Assembly: GCF_023061285.1 (NCBI RefSeq)
Contig: NZ_JAKGAM010000012.1
Location: 1-64,000, forward strand
DNA from: Chromohalobacter nigrandesensis
Lineage (GTDB): Bacteria > Pseudomonadota > Gammaproteobacteria > Pseudomonadales > Halomonadaceae
Direction: 5' to 3'
DNA: 64,000 nucleotides
Below are positions 26,234 to 36,063 of the stretch, one piece after another. How positions within the stretch are numbered: position 1 is the first letter of the stretch; each line of letters starts with the position of its first letter. A program made the position numbers and the translations under genes. The notes under the pieces are model-generated. The model worked only from the letters and a program-made list of their open reading frames with translations, had not been told where the DNA came from and did not search any database.

Positions 26234-27679
26234 ATGCCACGTCGCTGGACGCTGCTTCCTGCCCTATTCCTGGCTCTGACATTTGGCGCCTTTGCGTCGA
26301 ATGCCCTGGCACAGAACGATTACGGCCTTCCCGAGCTGGGTGGCTCGAGTGCCACCGTTTCAAGCGGTGAGGAACACCGCCTGGGACGCGCCTGGCTACG
26401 CCAGTTCCGCGCCCAGACCGACGAGTGGCAGGACCCCATCGCGCAGGATTACATCCATGGCCTGGTGGCACGCCTGTTACCGCATACCGGGGTCCACGAC
26501 GACACCGTCATCACCTTGGTCGACAGCCGACTTCTCAATGCCTTCGCCGTGCCAGGCGGCGTGGTCGGCGTCCACAACGGCCTGTTCACCTTCACCGAGA
26601 CCGAGGATGCCCTGGCCTCGGTAATCGCCCACGAGCTCGGCCATCTGTCGCAGCATCATTTTGCGCGCCGCATGCAACGCGTGGAAGAGACACAGTTGCC
26701 CACCATGGGCGCCATGCTGGCCGGCATGGTGCTTGCGGCGGGTGGCGCAGGCGATGCCGGGCTGGCTGCCATGGTCGGCTCGCAAGCGGCATTCATCCAG
26801 GATCAGCTCGCCTATTCGCGGCGTTTCGAGCAGGAAGCCGACCGCGTCGGGCTGGAGGCCCTGGCCGACGCCGGTTTCGACCCGCAGGCCATGCCCGAAC
26901 TCTTCCGCGTCATGCAACGCTTAGCCAGTCTCCAGGGCGGCAATCCGCCGGAATTTCTGCTCACGCACCCGGTTACCGAAGCCCGCATCGCCGACACCCA
27001 AGCCCGCGCCGACCAGTTGCCCTCGCCCGCACCGCACGATAGCACGGCCTTCAGCCTTATTCGCGCTCGCGCCCTGCTCGCGCTGAATCGCGACAATCCC
27101 GACCAGGCCATGACCCAGCTACGTCAGGACGATCCTCCTGACGCCGCGATACGCTATCTGCAAGCGCTGATCGACGCCCACAACGACCATACCGCACAGG
27201 CACTCGACGCCATCGACCGATTGAGCGCAGCGCAGCCGAATCTCTCGATGCTGCCGGCCAGCGCAGCCCAGGTAGCGCTCGACGCCGGCCAGCGCGATGC
27301 GGCATTGATCCGCGCCCGGCGCATCCTGCGTCTGCAACCGGACTACCGCCCGGCGCAGCTCATCGAAGCCGAGGTCCTGCTGCAGCAAGCCCCACGCCAA
27401 GCATACGATATCTTGCGCCGCATGAGCGATCAGTACCCCGAGGATCCGCAGGTTTTCTCCCTGCTCGCGGAAGCCGCCGGACGTAGCGACCGCAACCTGT
27501 GGGGCATGCTCGCCCGCGCCGAGCAATTGCAACTGACCGGCCATATCGACCGCGCCATCAAACAGCTCGACATCGCCGAAGAGACGGCACGCAACCAAGG
27601 CGATTTCGCCATGGCCAGCCGCTTGGTTGAGCGCCGCAAGGCGTATTTGGGGTATCGGCAGACGCTCCAGGACTTCTAG
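26234..27679 (+). CDS. bepA: M48 family beta-barrel assembly-enhancing protease
   Basis: A 481-residue periplasmic zinc metalloprotease/chaperone (BepA, YfgC) that promotes maturation of LptD and removes stalled outer-membrane proteins. A signal peptide (LLPALFLALTFGAFASNALA) precedes the M48 domain with the HExxH motif in VIAHELGHLSQHHFARR and the third zinc ligand in FEQEADRVGLEAL. TPR repeats fill the C-terminal half. The ATG at 26234 has AGAGG seven bases upstream, whereas the ATG at 26228 is too close to it. Confidence 0.92.
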   Translation: MPRRWTLLPALFLALTFGAFASNALAQNDYGLPELGGSSATVSSGEEHRLGRAWLRQFRAQTDEWQDPIAQDYIHGLVARLLPHTGVHDDTVITLVDSRLLNAFAVPGGVVGVHNGLFTFTETEDALASVIAHELGHLSQHHFARRMQRVEETQLPTMGAMLAGMVLAAGGAGDAGLAAMVGSQAAFIQDQLAYSRRFEQEADRVGLEALADAGFDPQAMPELFRVMQRLASLQGGNPPEFLLTHPVTEARIADTQARADQLPSPAPHDSTAFSLIRARALLALNRDNPDQAMTQLRQDDPPDAAIRYLQALIDAHNDHTAQALDAIDRLSAAQPNLSMLPASAAQVALDAGQRDAALIRARRILRLQPDYRPAQLIEAEVLLQQAPRQAYDILRRMSDQYPEDPQVFSLLAEAAGRSDRNLWGMLARAEQLQLTGHIDRAIKQLDIAEETARNQGDFAMASRLVERRKAYLGYRQTLQDF

Positions 27680-27699
27680 GTTCTCTACGACAACTACCG

Positions 27700-28698
27700 T
27701 CAGTGACGCGGGATGCGTTCGTCGCGCGGGCTGATGCCGAAATGGTTACGGTACGCCGTAGAGAAATGCGCCCCGGAGGAAAAGCCCGTGGACAGGGCGA
27801 TGTCGCCGACCGCCTGCTCGTTGTCACGCAGCAATTGGCGGGCCTTCTGAAGACGCAGTTCCAGATAGTAACGGCTGGGCACCGCCTGCAGATACTTCTT
27901 GAACAACCGCTCGAGCTGCCGCCGGGAAATCCCCAGGTGTTCCGCCAGCTCGTGGGTGGTCAACGGCTCCTCGATGTTCGACTCCATCAGCGTCACCGCG
28001 TCGACCAGACTCTGCGGTGCGTGCGAGAGGCGCGCGCGCAGCGGTACATGCTGGGGCTCGTCCGCCATGCGGATGCGCTCGCAGACGAAATGCTCGGAGA
28101 CACGTTCGGCCAACCGCGCGCCATGCTGCTGGGCGATCAACGTCATCATCATGTCCATCGCTGCCGTACCGCCCCCGCAGGTCAGGCGGTCACGGTCGAT
28201 CTCGAACAACTGATGCGAGACATGCACGCCGGGAAAATCCCGCGTGAACGCGTCGGCCCCGGCGACGTGCAGCGTGACCCGATAGCCTTCCAGCACGCCA
28301 GCGCGAGCCAGCACCTGGGTGCCACCGGCGATGCCGCCCAGCATGACCCCGCGTGACGCCAGCCGTTGCAACCAGCCATGCAAGGTCGGGGACTCGCTTG
28401 CTGGCGACGGACTCACGCCACACACCATGAGCATGTCCAGATGCTGGACATCGCTGCCCGCCACGCTTTCCGGGGTCAACGCCAGCTCTGCGGCACTTCT
28501 GACCGCGCGCCCATCGAGCCCGAAGGTACGCGGCACATAGAGTCGACGCTCGGCCAGCAAGTTAGCGACGTGCAACGGCTCCATGGCGCAGGCCTGCGCC
28601 AGCAGCGAAAACCCCGGCAGCAGCAAAAACCCCACCTGGCGTGGTGCATCGTGGCGCGCTTCACTGTCTGGCATCGAGCAGCGCCTCCACCAACGCAT
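27700..28698 (-). CDS. GlxA-type AraC family regulator (ArgR/GbdR-like)
   Basis: A 332-residue regulator with an N-terminal DJ-1/PfpI-like domain (VGFLLLPGFSLLAQACAMEPL...GGIAGGTQVLARAGVLEG, with no catalytic cysteine in the nucleophile position) and a C-terminal AraC-type double helix-turn-helix (ESNIEEPLTTHELAEHLGIS, RQLERLFKKYL, and the second HTH IALSTGFSSGAHFSTAYRNHFGISPRDER). This architecture includes pseudomonad ArgR (arginine catabolism), GbdR (glycine betaine) and CdhR (carnitine). It is an orphan here, so its target is unknown; a role in the AST operon is only speculative. An ATG at 28674 is another possible start. Confidence 0.87.
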   Translation of the reverse strand: MRWWRRCSMPDSEARHDAPRQVGFLLLPGFSLLAQACAMEPLHVANLLAERRLYVPRTFGLDGRAVRSAAELALTPESVAGSDVQHLDMLMVCGVSPSPASESPTLHGWLQRLASRGVMLGGIAGGTQVLARAGVLEGYRVTLHVAGADAFTRDFPGVHVSHQLFEIDRDRLTCGGGTAAMDMMMTLIAQQHGARLAERVSEHFVCERIRMADEPQHVPLRARLSHAPQSLVDAVTLMESNIEEPLTTHELAEHLGISRRQLERLFKKYLQAVPSRYYLELRLQKARQLLRDNEQAVGDIALSTGFSSGAHFSTAYRNHFGISPRDERIPRH

Positions 28699-28734
28699 CC
28701 GTCTCGCGGTCGATCTGCGCGACGCGTGTAGCGA

Positions 28735-29940
28735 TCACAGTTGCACGACGTCGAACTCCGCCACGGGATCGACGTCCGCCTCGTAATCGACATCCTCGCG
28801 CTCGAAGCCAAATAGCTTGAGAAAATCGTGCTTGTAACCGGCATAATCGGTCAGCGTGAAGAGATTGTCGGTGGTCACCTGTGACCACAGCTCCTTGCAC
28901 GGCTGCTGCACGTCATCGCGTAGCTCCCAATCGTCGAGACGCAGACGCCCCGCTTCGTCGGTACCCTGCTCTTGTGATGCATACAGACGCTCGGCATACA
29001 GACGGTTGAGCTGATCGATGGTGCCTTCGTGCAGGCCCTTCTCCTTCATGATCTTGTAAACCATCGAGATATAAAGCGGCATCACCGGAATCGCCGCGCT
29101 GGCCTGGGTCACTACCGACTTGAGCACCGCTACGTTGGCGCTGCCGCCCTCTTTGGAAAGACGCGCGTCGATCTCGCCGGCGGCGCGATCGAGGTCTTCC
29201 TTGGCCTTGCCCAGCGCGCCATGCCAGTAGATCGGCCAGGTAATCTCGGTGCCGATGTAGCTGAACGCCACGCTGCGTGCGCCCGGCGCCAACACACCCG
29301 CTTCGTCCAGGGCGTCGATCCACAACTCCCAATCCTCACCACCCATGACGGTGATGGTATCGGCGATCTCTTCCTCGGTGGCCGGCTCCACGGAGGCCTC
29401 GGTGATGGCATCCTTGTTGGTGTCGATGGCCGTGGCAGTGTAGGTCTCGCCGATAGGCTTGAGGGCGGAACGCTTGAGTTCGCCGCTATCGGGCATCTTG
29501 CGTACCGGCGAGGCCAGCGAGTACACCACCAGATCGACCTGGCCCAGGTCCTGCTTGATCAACTCGATGGCCTTGGTGCGCGCTTCGTGCGAGAAGGCAT
29601 CGCCATTGATCGCCTTGCTGTAAAGGCCTTCTTCCTTGGCGAACTTGTCGAACGCCGCCGAGTTGTACCATCCCGCCGTGCCCGGCTTCTTCTCTGTGCC
29701 CGGCTTCTCGAAGAAAACCCCAAGCGTCGATGCCCCATAACCGAAGGCCGCGGTGACACGCGCGGCCAAGCCATAGCCGCTGGAGGCGCCGATCACCAAC
29801 ACCTTCTTGGGGCCATTTTGCTGTTCGCTTTGCGGAATATTCGCACGCGTGGTGGCAATCTGCTCGGCGACATTGCGCTCGCAGCCCTTGGGGTGCGTCG
29901 TCGTACAGATGAAGCCACGAACCTTGGGTTTGATGATCAC
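28735..29940 (-). CDS. fabV: Enoyl-[acyl-carrier-protein] reductase FabV
   Basis: A 401-residue NADH-dependent enoyl-ACP/trans-2-enoyl-CoA reductase of the SDR superfamily, finishing each elongation cycle of fatty-acid synthesis. The start is a GTG giving [20 protein letters not shown], the invariant FabV N-terminus, with AGAGG eight bases upstream. The dinucleotide motif [17 protein letters not shown] and the YX8K active site ([10 protein letters not shown]) are intact. FabV enzymes are known to be resistant to triclosan. Confidence 0.95.
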   Translation of the reverse strand: MIIKPKVRGFICTTTHPKGCERNVAEQIATTRANIPQSEQQNGPKKVLVIGASSGYGLAARVTAAFGYGASTLGVFFEKPGTEKKPGTAGWYNSAAFDKFAKEEGLYSKAINGDAFSHEARTKAIELIKQDLGQVDLVVYSLASPVRKMPDSGELKRSALKPIGETYTATAIDTNKDAITEASVEPATEEEIADTITVMGGEDWELWIDALDEAGVLAPGARSVAFSYIGTEITWPIYWHGALGKAKEDLDRAAGEIDARLSKEGGSANVAVLKSVVTQASAAIPVMPLYISMVYKIMKEKGLHEGTIDQLNRLYAERLYASQEQGTDEAGRLRLDDWELRDDVQQPCKELWSQVTTDNLFTLTDYAGYKHDFLKLFGFEREDVDYEADVDPVAEFDVVQL

Positions 29941-30124
29941 AGAGGGGACCTCTTTGCTGACGTCATTCGTTGATCGCGGTCGAAACCGCCACGGAGAAAC
30001 GCGCGCCAATGCACGGTTTCTTTATTGTGGGGCATTCTAGCGGGTGATGGCGTCCATGTCCGCACCCCCTTGCTCGCCATGGCCGAGTGGCCGAAGATGC
30101 CCCTTCACAGCGAAGGTCCAAAAC

Positions 30125-30514
30125 ATGCACGACCCCAACGAGCTTGAAACCCTACTGGAACGCCGTGGCGCCCTGTGGTTGGCACTCTCGCCTTTATGGC
30201 TCGAGCGCGAGCCCCGGGAGCGCGAATACACCCGAATGCTCGAGGTGATCGAGACACAAGGGCATACGCCTCAGGAGCTGGAGATGATCTATCGCCTGGA
30301 GATGGCGCCGGTCATGTCACGTCGCCAGATGTCGGTGGCCGGCGAATGGCGCGCCTTCGACGAGGACCGCCTGCTGCTCGACCTGGCACGCCACACGCGG
30401 CGCTTGCATGGCTGGCGCAAGGGCTTCTGGCTGCTGTTTTCCGGGTTGACCACGATGATGAGTCGGCCACGCTTCGACATCCTGGTCGAACGTCTGCATG
30501 CGACCGCGCCATGA
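30125..30514 (+). CDS. Hypothetical protein resembling DUF7079
   Basis: A 129-residue soluble protein whose pattern of WLALSPLWLERE, a helix with QGHTPQELEMIYRLEMAPVMSR, and SVAGEWRAFDEDRLL resembles DUF7079 family members. No function is known. The first ATG that gives this family start is at 30125. It is convergent with a glutathione peroxidase gene. Confidence 0.7.
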   Translation: MHDPNELETLLERRGALWLALSPLWLEREPREREYTRMLEVIETQGHTPQELEMIYRLEMAPVMSRRQMSVAGEWRAFDEDRLLLDLARHTRRLHGWRKGFWLLFSGLTTMMSRPRFDILVERLHATAP

Positions 30515-30526
30515 GCCGTACGAGCG

Positions 30527-31021
30527 TCATGCCGAGAACGGAATGTCCAGTGCCCGCTCGATATCCGCCGCCATACGGCGTGGCGAAACGCGCGGCGCAA
30601 AACGCCGAATCACATGGCCATCGCGCCCCACCAGGAACTTGGTGAAATTCCACTTGATGGGGGTACTGCCCAGCACGCCCGGCGCCTGGCGGCGCAGCAA
30701 CACGAACAGCGGATGGGCATCGCGCCCATTGACGTGCACCTTTTCCATCACCGGAAAGCTGACCCGATATTCACGCATGCAGAAGGCGCCAAACCCCTCG
30801 GCCGACTCCGGCGTCTGGCGACCGAACTGATTGCAGGGGAACGCCAGCACGGTGAAGCCTTGATCGTGGTAACGGCGATACAGCCACTCGAGCTCCTTGA
30901 GCTGCGGCGTATAACCGCAGCGGCTGGCGACATTGACGATCAACAGCACCTGCCCGCGCAGCGCGCGCAGATTGAAGGGCTCCATCCGATTGGTATGGCA
31001 ATCCTGGCTATATAGCGTCAT
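30527..31021 (-). CDS. Glutathione peroxidase family protein
   Basis: A 164-residue thiol peroxidase of the GPx/BtuE family. The tetrad is visible: peroxidatic cysteine at residue 35 (NVASRCGYTPQ), glutamine in FPCNQFGRQTPES, and tryptophan and asparagine in IKWNFTKFLVGRDG. In bacteria these enzymes generally use thioredoxin rather than glutathione. Cysteine rather than selenocysteine is encoded (TGC). Located between the DUF7079-like and NUDIX genes. Confidence 0.93.
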   Translation of the reverse strand: MTLYSQDCHTNRMEPFNLRALRGQVLLIVNVASRCGYTPQLKELEWLYRRYHDQGFTVLAFPCNQFGRQTPESAEGFGAFCMREYRVSFPVMEKVHVNGRDAHPLFVLLRRQAPGVLGSTPIKWNFTKFLVGRDGHVIRRFAPRVSPRRMAADIERALDIPFSA

Positions 31022-31086
31022 GGCGGTCGCGCATCACGTTCATCGTCGGAGATACCTCTTCATTGTCGTCCGCCTGCGCCAGGGCT

Positions 31087-31644
31087 TCAATCGTTCCCTG
31101 CCGTCAACCAGCCCTGGGCGAGCATGCGCTCCAGCGCGACACGACTGTCCGGCGTGGCATCTTCCAGGGCCAACGCGGCCTCCACCGTCAACCAGGTGGC
31201 ATCGGCGACTTCGTCAGCCTGCAGGACCAGCGGCCCATCGTAATCGACCACGAAGGCACTGCCATGAATGAAGTTGCCACCATCGGTATAACGGAACGTG
31301 AAACACGGCGTCAACGACACGCCCTCGATGCCGAGTTCTTCCGCCAGCTCGCGACGCGCGGCGACATGCTCCGCCTCCCCCGCGCCGACCACGCCCCCGG
31401 TCGCCAAATCATGATAGCCGGGAAAGACTTCCTTGGTCAGCGTGCGACGCTGCACGCATAGCTCGCTCCGTCCATTGCGGACGAACACGTACGTCGCACG
31501 GTGCCAGAAGCGAAAGCGCCGCATCAGCCGACGCGAGGCACTGCCACAAGGACGATTGCGAGCGTCCACCAGTTGGATGCGCTCATCCTTGATGACCGGC
31601 TCGGGCAATACCCCAAGCGTTGCGGAAGACGACGGCGTGACCAT
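31087..31644 (-). CDS. NUDIX hydrolase, YfcD-like
   Basis: A 185-residue NUDIX hydrolase that cleaves a nucleoside diphosphate linked to another group. The NUDIX box is GGVVGAGEAEHVAARRELAEELGI (GX5EX7REXXEEXGX), preceded by HRATYVFVRNGRSELCVQRR typical of the YfcD/IDI-like subgroup. The ATG at 31644 was chosen for its AGGAC ribosome binding site; longer starts (31692, 31737) are possible. The specific substrate is unknown. Confidence 0.88.
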   Translation of the reverse strand: MVTPSSSATLGVLPEPVIKDERIQLVDARNRPCGSASRRLMRRFRFWHRATYVFVRNGRSELCVQRRTLTKEVFPGYHDLATGGVVGAGEAEHVAARRELAEELGIEGVSLTPCFTFRYTDGGNFIHGSAFVVDYDGPLVLQADEVADATWLTVEAALALEDATPDSRVALERMLAQGWLTAGND

Positions 31645-31771
31645 GGCGTGTCCTGTGACCTGTGACGTATCGATGCGAAAAGGCTTCAGCATGCCAGAGC
31701 CCGGGCATCGCGTCATGTCGAATCCACTAATGGACATGCAGAAGGCCTACACCAGAAGCCTGGGGCGCACG

Positions 31772-33016
31772 TCAGGCTGGGTTATCGCAGGCACGGCGGC
31801 GGGCCGGGGGCGAGCGCTGCGTCAACGCACCGATAAAAGCGGTGAGCGACAACGCCGCCACGACACCGCCATACACGTACGTCGTCGGCAGCAGGCCCAT
31901 GTGCTGCGTCGCCACGCCGCCAACCATGGCCAAGAGGCTGGCGGACAAGTAGCAGATGACATAAAACGCCGCCATCAACGCCGAGCGCTCGGTGGGCGGT
32001 GCCAATGGCATCACCGTACGCATGGCGCCCATGAAAGCCGCCCCGAAACCAATCCCGGCAACGGCCGTGCCGCTCAACAGCACCGCCACGCTGCGCCAAT
32101 AAACCCCTAGCAACAGCACGCTCATGCCGACGATCAAGCAGCCCGTGCCGATGAGCACGGCCACACGAGGCGGCTTGCCGCGCAGCGTCAACACACTGAT
32201 GGCACCCACGCAGGGAAGCAGGAACGTAATCAGGCAACCCACCAGCGGGTTATGGATACCGCTGACGGTCTCCACCAGTGTAGGACCCAACGACAGTGAG
32301 AAACCGCCCAGCGCCCAGGACGAAATCACCGCTGCCACCACACGCAGCAGCGGCCCTCTGACCGGCGGCGGTATATAGGCGCGTGGCCGTAGCGAGGCCC
32401 AGACACCCGGGCGCGGTGTCACGCTCTCGCGGATGCGCCCCAGCAACAGGCCTTGAACCATCAGGACCGCAGCCAGGAGCGCATATACCAGATGCAGCGG
32501 TGCGGGGGCGTACGTCACCAGGATGCCCGCGATCAGAGCACCGATGCCCATGCCGAAAAGCGGCGCGATACTCGCCATGACGGGCCCACGCTGGTGATCA
32601 CTATCAAGCATGGCCGCTGCCAACGCGCTGGTCACCACACCGGTCGCGATGCCCTGGAGAATACGTGCCACCATGAGCCACGCCAGACTATCGGCCCAGA
32701 AGAATACCCCCAGCGACAGGATTTCGCCCACGATGGCACCCGCCACCACCGGTCGCCGACCGATATGATCCGACAGCGATCCTGACACCAGCAGTGCCCC
32801 CAGCAAGGCGAACACGTAGCTGGCAAACACCAGCGTCAGCATCGTGGCGGAGAATCCCCACGTCTGCTGATACAGCCGGTACAACGGTGTCGGGGCACTG
32901 GACGCCGCCAGGAAGGTGATCATCAAGATGGCATAATAAGCCAGTTGCCCGAGGCGCGGCGTCGGGTAGGCATTCGTCGTACCCGTGGATGAAGGCGGTG
33001 ACATGGTGAAGTCCAT
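31772..33016 (-). CDS. MFS transporter
   Basis: A 414-residue major facilitator protein with 12 hydrophobic segments, the first loop containing APTPLYRLYQQ and the helix 2-3 loop SGSLSDHIGRRPVV (the MFS motif A). It is divergent from a TetR-type regulator gene with a 75-bp gap, the usual arrangement of a regulated efflux pump. The substrate cannot be read from the sequence; drug or metabolite export is inferred. Confidence 0.87.
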   Translation of the reverse strand: MDFTMSPPSSTGTTNAYPTPRLGQLAYYAILMITFLAASSAPTPLYRLYQQTWGFSATMLTLVFASYVFALLGALLVSGSLSDHIGRRPVVAGAIVGEILSLGVFFWADSLAWLMVARILQGIATGVVTSALAAAMLDSDHQRGPVMASIAPLFGMGIGALIAGILVTYAPAPLHLVYALLAAVLMVQGLLLGRIRESVTPRPGVWASLRPRAYIPPPVRGPLLRVVAAVISSWALGGFSLSLGPTLVETVSGIHNPLVGCLITFLLPCVGAISVLTLRGKPPRVAVLIGTGCLIVGMSVLLLGVYWRSVAVLLSGTAVAGIGFGAAFMGAMRTVMPLAPPTERSALMAAFYVICYLSASLLAMVGGVATQHMGLLPTTYVYGGVVAALSLTAFIGALTQRSPPARRRACDNPA

Positions 33017-33019
33017 TAA

Positions 33020-33057
33020 TGCTAAGATTGTGCGTTAGTAGCAGTCTGAACTTAGCA
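33020..33057. promoter_or_regulatory. Inverted repeat in the MFS/TetR intergenic gap
   Basis: TGCTAAG at 33020-33026 and CTTAGCA at 33051-33057 are perfect inverse copies 31 bp apart centre to centre, within the short gap shared by the divergent genes. A separate element, TGCGTTAG, occurs twice in the same gap. Either could be the TetR operator. Confidence 0.3.
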
Positions 33058-33091
33058 GGCTCATAAAGCAAATATTTTGCGTTAGGTAACC

Positions 33092-33661
33092 ATGGCTATC
33101 AAAGAAGCCGTTCGTCCCGGGGGACGCAGCGCACGGGTGCAAGAGGCCGTGCATCAAGCGGTGCGCGAGTTGCAGACCGCCAAATCCCGCGAGGAACTCA
33201 GCGTTCCGCAGATCGCGCACAAGGCCGGCGTAACGCCGTCGACGATCTATCGCCGCTGGGGGAATCTTGCCGAGTTGCTGGCGGATGTGTCCCTCGAGCG
33301 CCTTCATCCCGACGACGAACCACCACATACCGGTTCCTTGGCGAATGACCTACAGGCCTGGGGCGAGCACTATCTCGACGAGATGACCTCGCCAACCGGC
33401 CAGTGCATGCTCGGCGATATCATGGCCAGTGCCGAACGCGAACGACGCCAACGCTGCTACCGTTACAATGAAACGATCATGGCATGCCTGCGTGAACGCG
33501 CCGTGATGCGCGGCGAAGCCACGCCGTCGGTCGAAGACTTGATGGACGGCGTGATCGCGCCGATGACCTATCGGCTGCTTTATGCCCCTGACACGGCGAC
33601 GCCCGAGCGGCTCAGTCGCTGGATCGCGCAGACGCTGTCGAGTACCGACATGCCCGGCTAA
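33092..33661 (+). CDS. TetR/AcrR family transcriptional regulator
   Basis: A 189-residue one-component repressor. The helix-turn-helix (LSVPQIAHKAGVTPSTIYRRWGNLAELLADVSLERL) fits the TetR consensus and the rest is an effector-binding helical domain. It is divergent from an MFS carrier, so it probably represses it and itself from the shared gap. Confidence 0.9.
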   Translation: MAIKEAVRPGGRSARVQEAVHQAVRELQTAKSREELSVPQIAHKAGVTPSTIYRRWGNLAELLADVSLERLHPDDEPPHTGSLANDLQAWGEHYLDEMTSPTGQCMLGDIMASAERERRQRCYRYNETIMACLRERAVMRGEATPSVEDLMDGVIAPMTYRLLYAPDTATPERLSRWIAQTLSSTDMPG

Positions 33662-33749
33662 TCCCACCAGGGTCGCATTGACCCCGGCACGACGTCTGGC
33701 CATGCTCGAAGCACAGCGCAGTCCGCTGCCGCCTTCAGGAGTCGCTTCC

Positions 33750-35402
33750 ATGTCCGACCACGCCGCTCGCACTCATCTCGCCACGCACGACGTCACCAAC
33801 CAGCCCCCGCTCGGCGGCGACCATGACCTCTTGAAAGAGGACACGGCCCTGCACGAGGCCCTGACCCGCGAGGCCCCGGACTGGGTCGCGACGCGTCTCG
33901 CCCCGCTCGCCCGCGAGGCCGGGCGTGACACCTGGCAAACCATCGCCGACGAGGCCAATCGGTACCCTCCCGAGCTGCACTCGTTCGATCGCCACGGGCG
34001 CCGGCTCGACGAAGTGCGCTACACCGAGGCCTATCATCGCTTGATGCACTTGGCCTGCGATGGCGGCTGGCAGGCCGTAGCCTGGGAACAGGAAGGCGAA
34101 GGCGGTCACCAGGCGCATGTCGCCGCGCTTTATCTCTTGACCCAGGTCGAACCGGGGTTCTGCTGCCCGATCACCATGACCCACGCCGCCTACCCCGTGC
34201 TACGCCACGACAGAACCGTTCTCGAGACATGGGGACCGCGCCTGCTGGCAAACGATTACGACCCCCGCGCCCTGCCCGCCAGCGACAAGCGCGCGGCGAC
34301 CTTCGGCATGGCGATGACCGAGAAACAAGGCGGCAGCGACGTGCGCCGCAATACCACTCAGGCGACGCGCCAGCCGGATGGCAGCGCGCGTCTCATCGGC
34401 CACAAGTGGTTCTGCAGCGCGCCGATGTCGGATGCTTTTCTAACCCTGGCCCAGGACGACGCCGGCATTGGCTGCTTCCTGGTACCGCGCTTTCGCCCCG
34501 ATGGCGAGCGCAACGGCATCCAGTTGCAACGCCTCAAGGACAAGTGCGGTAACCGCGCCAACGCCTCGGCCGAAATCGAGTATGTCGACGCCTGGGCGCA
34601 CCCCATCGGCGACCCGGGACGCGGCGTCGCCACCATTCTCGAAATGGTGCAGCAGACCCGGCTCGATGCCGCCACCGCCCCCGCCGGCATGATGCGCCAG
34701 GCGACGCTCGAGGCCTGGCGCCACGTGCAAGGCCGCGAAGCGTTCGGCAAACGCCTCGCCGACCAGCCCTTGATGCGCCGCGTGATCGCTGACCTGGCCC
34801 TGGAAACCGAGGCCAGCCTGGCACTCTGCCTGCGCACCGCCCGCGCCTTCGACGGCGCCGCCCGCGATCCACATGAGCACGCTCTGGCGCGTCTTCTCCC
34901 TGCACTGGCCAAGTTCTGGCACAACAAGCGTGGCCCGGCGTTCATGGCCGAGGCCATGGAATGCCTCGGCGGCATCGGCTACGTCGAGGAAGCACCGCTG
35001 GCGCGGCTTTATCGTGAGGCGCCGGTGAATTCGATCTGGGAAGGTTCGGGCAATGTCATGTGTCTGGACGTGATGCGCGTGATGGCCCGCCATCCGGAAA
35101 GTATCGCCGCCCTGCGCCAGGAGCTTGCCCTGGCACGCGGCGCTCACCCCGATTTCGACCGAGCATTTGAAGCCCTCGAACGACGTCTCAAGGCCACGCC
35201 GGACGTGCTGGAAGCCCAGGCGCGCTGGCTGACCCAGCGCCTCGCGCAATGTCTGCAGGCCGCGCTGCTGTTGCGCTACGCACCCAATGCTATCGGCGAG
35301 ACTTTTTGTGCGGCCCGCCTCGGCGAGGAGGCCTCACCGTTGTTCGGCGTCTTGCCGTCTCACGCGCCGCTGGACGCCATCCTTGAGCGAATCGCGCCTT
35401 GA
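33750..35402 (+). CDS. Acyl-CoA dehydrogenase, AidB-like
   Basis: A 550-residue flavoprotein of the acyl-CoA dehydrogenase superfamily, closest in pattern to the isovaleryl-CoA dehydrogenase/AidB group. Signature segments: FGMAMTEKQGGSDVRRNTT (flavin binding), HKWFCSAPMSDAFLTLAQ, and the C-terminal AMECLGGIGYVEEAPLARLYREAPVNSIWEGSGNVMCLD. AidB is part of the E. coli adaptive response to alkylation; a strict catabolic role is also possible. The ATG has AGGAG eight bases upstream. Convergent with a LysE gene. Confidence 0.88.
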   Translation: MSDHAARTHLATHDVTNQPPLGGDHDLLKEDTALHEALTREAPDWVATRLAPLAREAGRDTWQTIADEANRYPPELHSFDRHGRRLDEVRYTEAYHRLMHLACDGGWQAVAWEQEGEGGHQAHVAALYLLTQVEPGFCCPITMTHAAYPVLRHDRTVLETWGPRLLANDYDPRALPASDKRAATFGMAMTEKQGGSDVRRNTTQATRQPDGSARLIGHKWFCSAPMSDAFLTLAQDDAGIGCFLVPRFRPDGERNGIQLQRLKDKCGNRANASAEIEYVDAWAHPIGDPGRGVATILEMVQQTRLDAATAPAGMMRQATLEAWRHVQGREAFGKRLADQPLMRRVIADLALETEASLALCLRTARAFDGAARDPHEHALARLLPALAKFWHNKRGPAFMAEAMECLGGIGYVEEAPLARLYREAPVNSIWEGSGNVMCLDVMRVMARHPESIAALRQELALARGAHPDFDRAFEALERRLKATPDVLEAQARWLTQRLAQCLQAALLLRYAPNAIGETFCAARLGEEASPLFGVLPSHAPLDAILERIAP

Positions 35403-35421
35403 GGGTGGTTGCTACGCTCCA

Positions 35422-36030
35422 TCAACCGATGACGATGCGCAGCGCCAGGCCCAGCAGCAAGACACCGGTCGCCCGGTTGATCCAGTGCGCGCGTGCCTGA
35501 AGCCAGGGTAAAACCGCCGAATGCGAGAGCGCCAGCGCCACCAGCACGTACCAGCCAGCGTCGATCAGTGACGCGGTCGCCACGATCAACGTCTTGGCCC
35601 CCGCGCCCATGTCGGCGCTCACGAACTGGCTCAACAAGGCCACAAAGAAAAGAATCAGCTTGGGATTGGCCAACGCCACCAGCACGCCGTCCCGCGCGGC
35701 CACACCAGGGCGACTGGCCACACCGCCGGTCTCCAGGGCCCCGCCCCGGCCAGCGCGCAACGCCTTCACGCCCAGCCAGGCCAGGTACGCCGCCCCGCCC
35801 CAGGTAATCGCCTGGAACAACAGCGGCTGATGAACGATGACCGCGCCCAGACCCCACACGGTCAGCGCCGCATAGAAGCCCACGCCCGCCGCATGGCAAA
35901 CACCGGCGACCACGCCCGGCACGCGCCCACCGCCTAGCGTATGGCGCAGCACCATCGCCAAACTCGGCCCCGGCGACATCGCCCCCATGGCACACACCGC
36001 CGCCAGCGACAGCCACAAACTCAGTGACAT
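35422..36030 (-). CDS. LysE/RhtB family amino-acid exporter
   Basis: A 202-residue inner-membrane exporter with about six hydrophobic segments. The opening MSPGPSLAMVLRHTLGGGR and the AYLAWLGVKALR and LANPKLILFFVALLSQF motifs are characteristic of the LysE/RhtB superfamily. Exported amino acid unknown. Confidence 0.88.
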   Translation of the reverse strand: MSLSLWLSLAAVCAMGAMSPGPSLAMVLRHTLGGGRVPGVVAGVCHAAGVGFYAALTVWGLGAVIVHQPLLFQAITWGGAAYLAWLGVKALRAGRGGALETGGVASRPGVAARDGVLVALANPKLILFFVALLSQFVSADMGAGAKTLIVATASLIDAGWYVLVALALSHSAVLPWLQARAHWINRATGVLLLGLALRIVIG

Positions 36031-36063
36031 CGCACAGGCTCCGTCATGAAATAAGCGCGCAAC

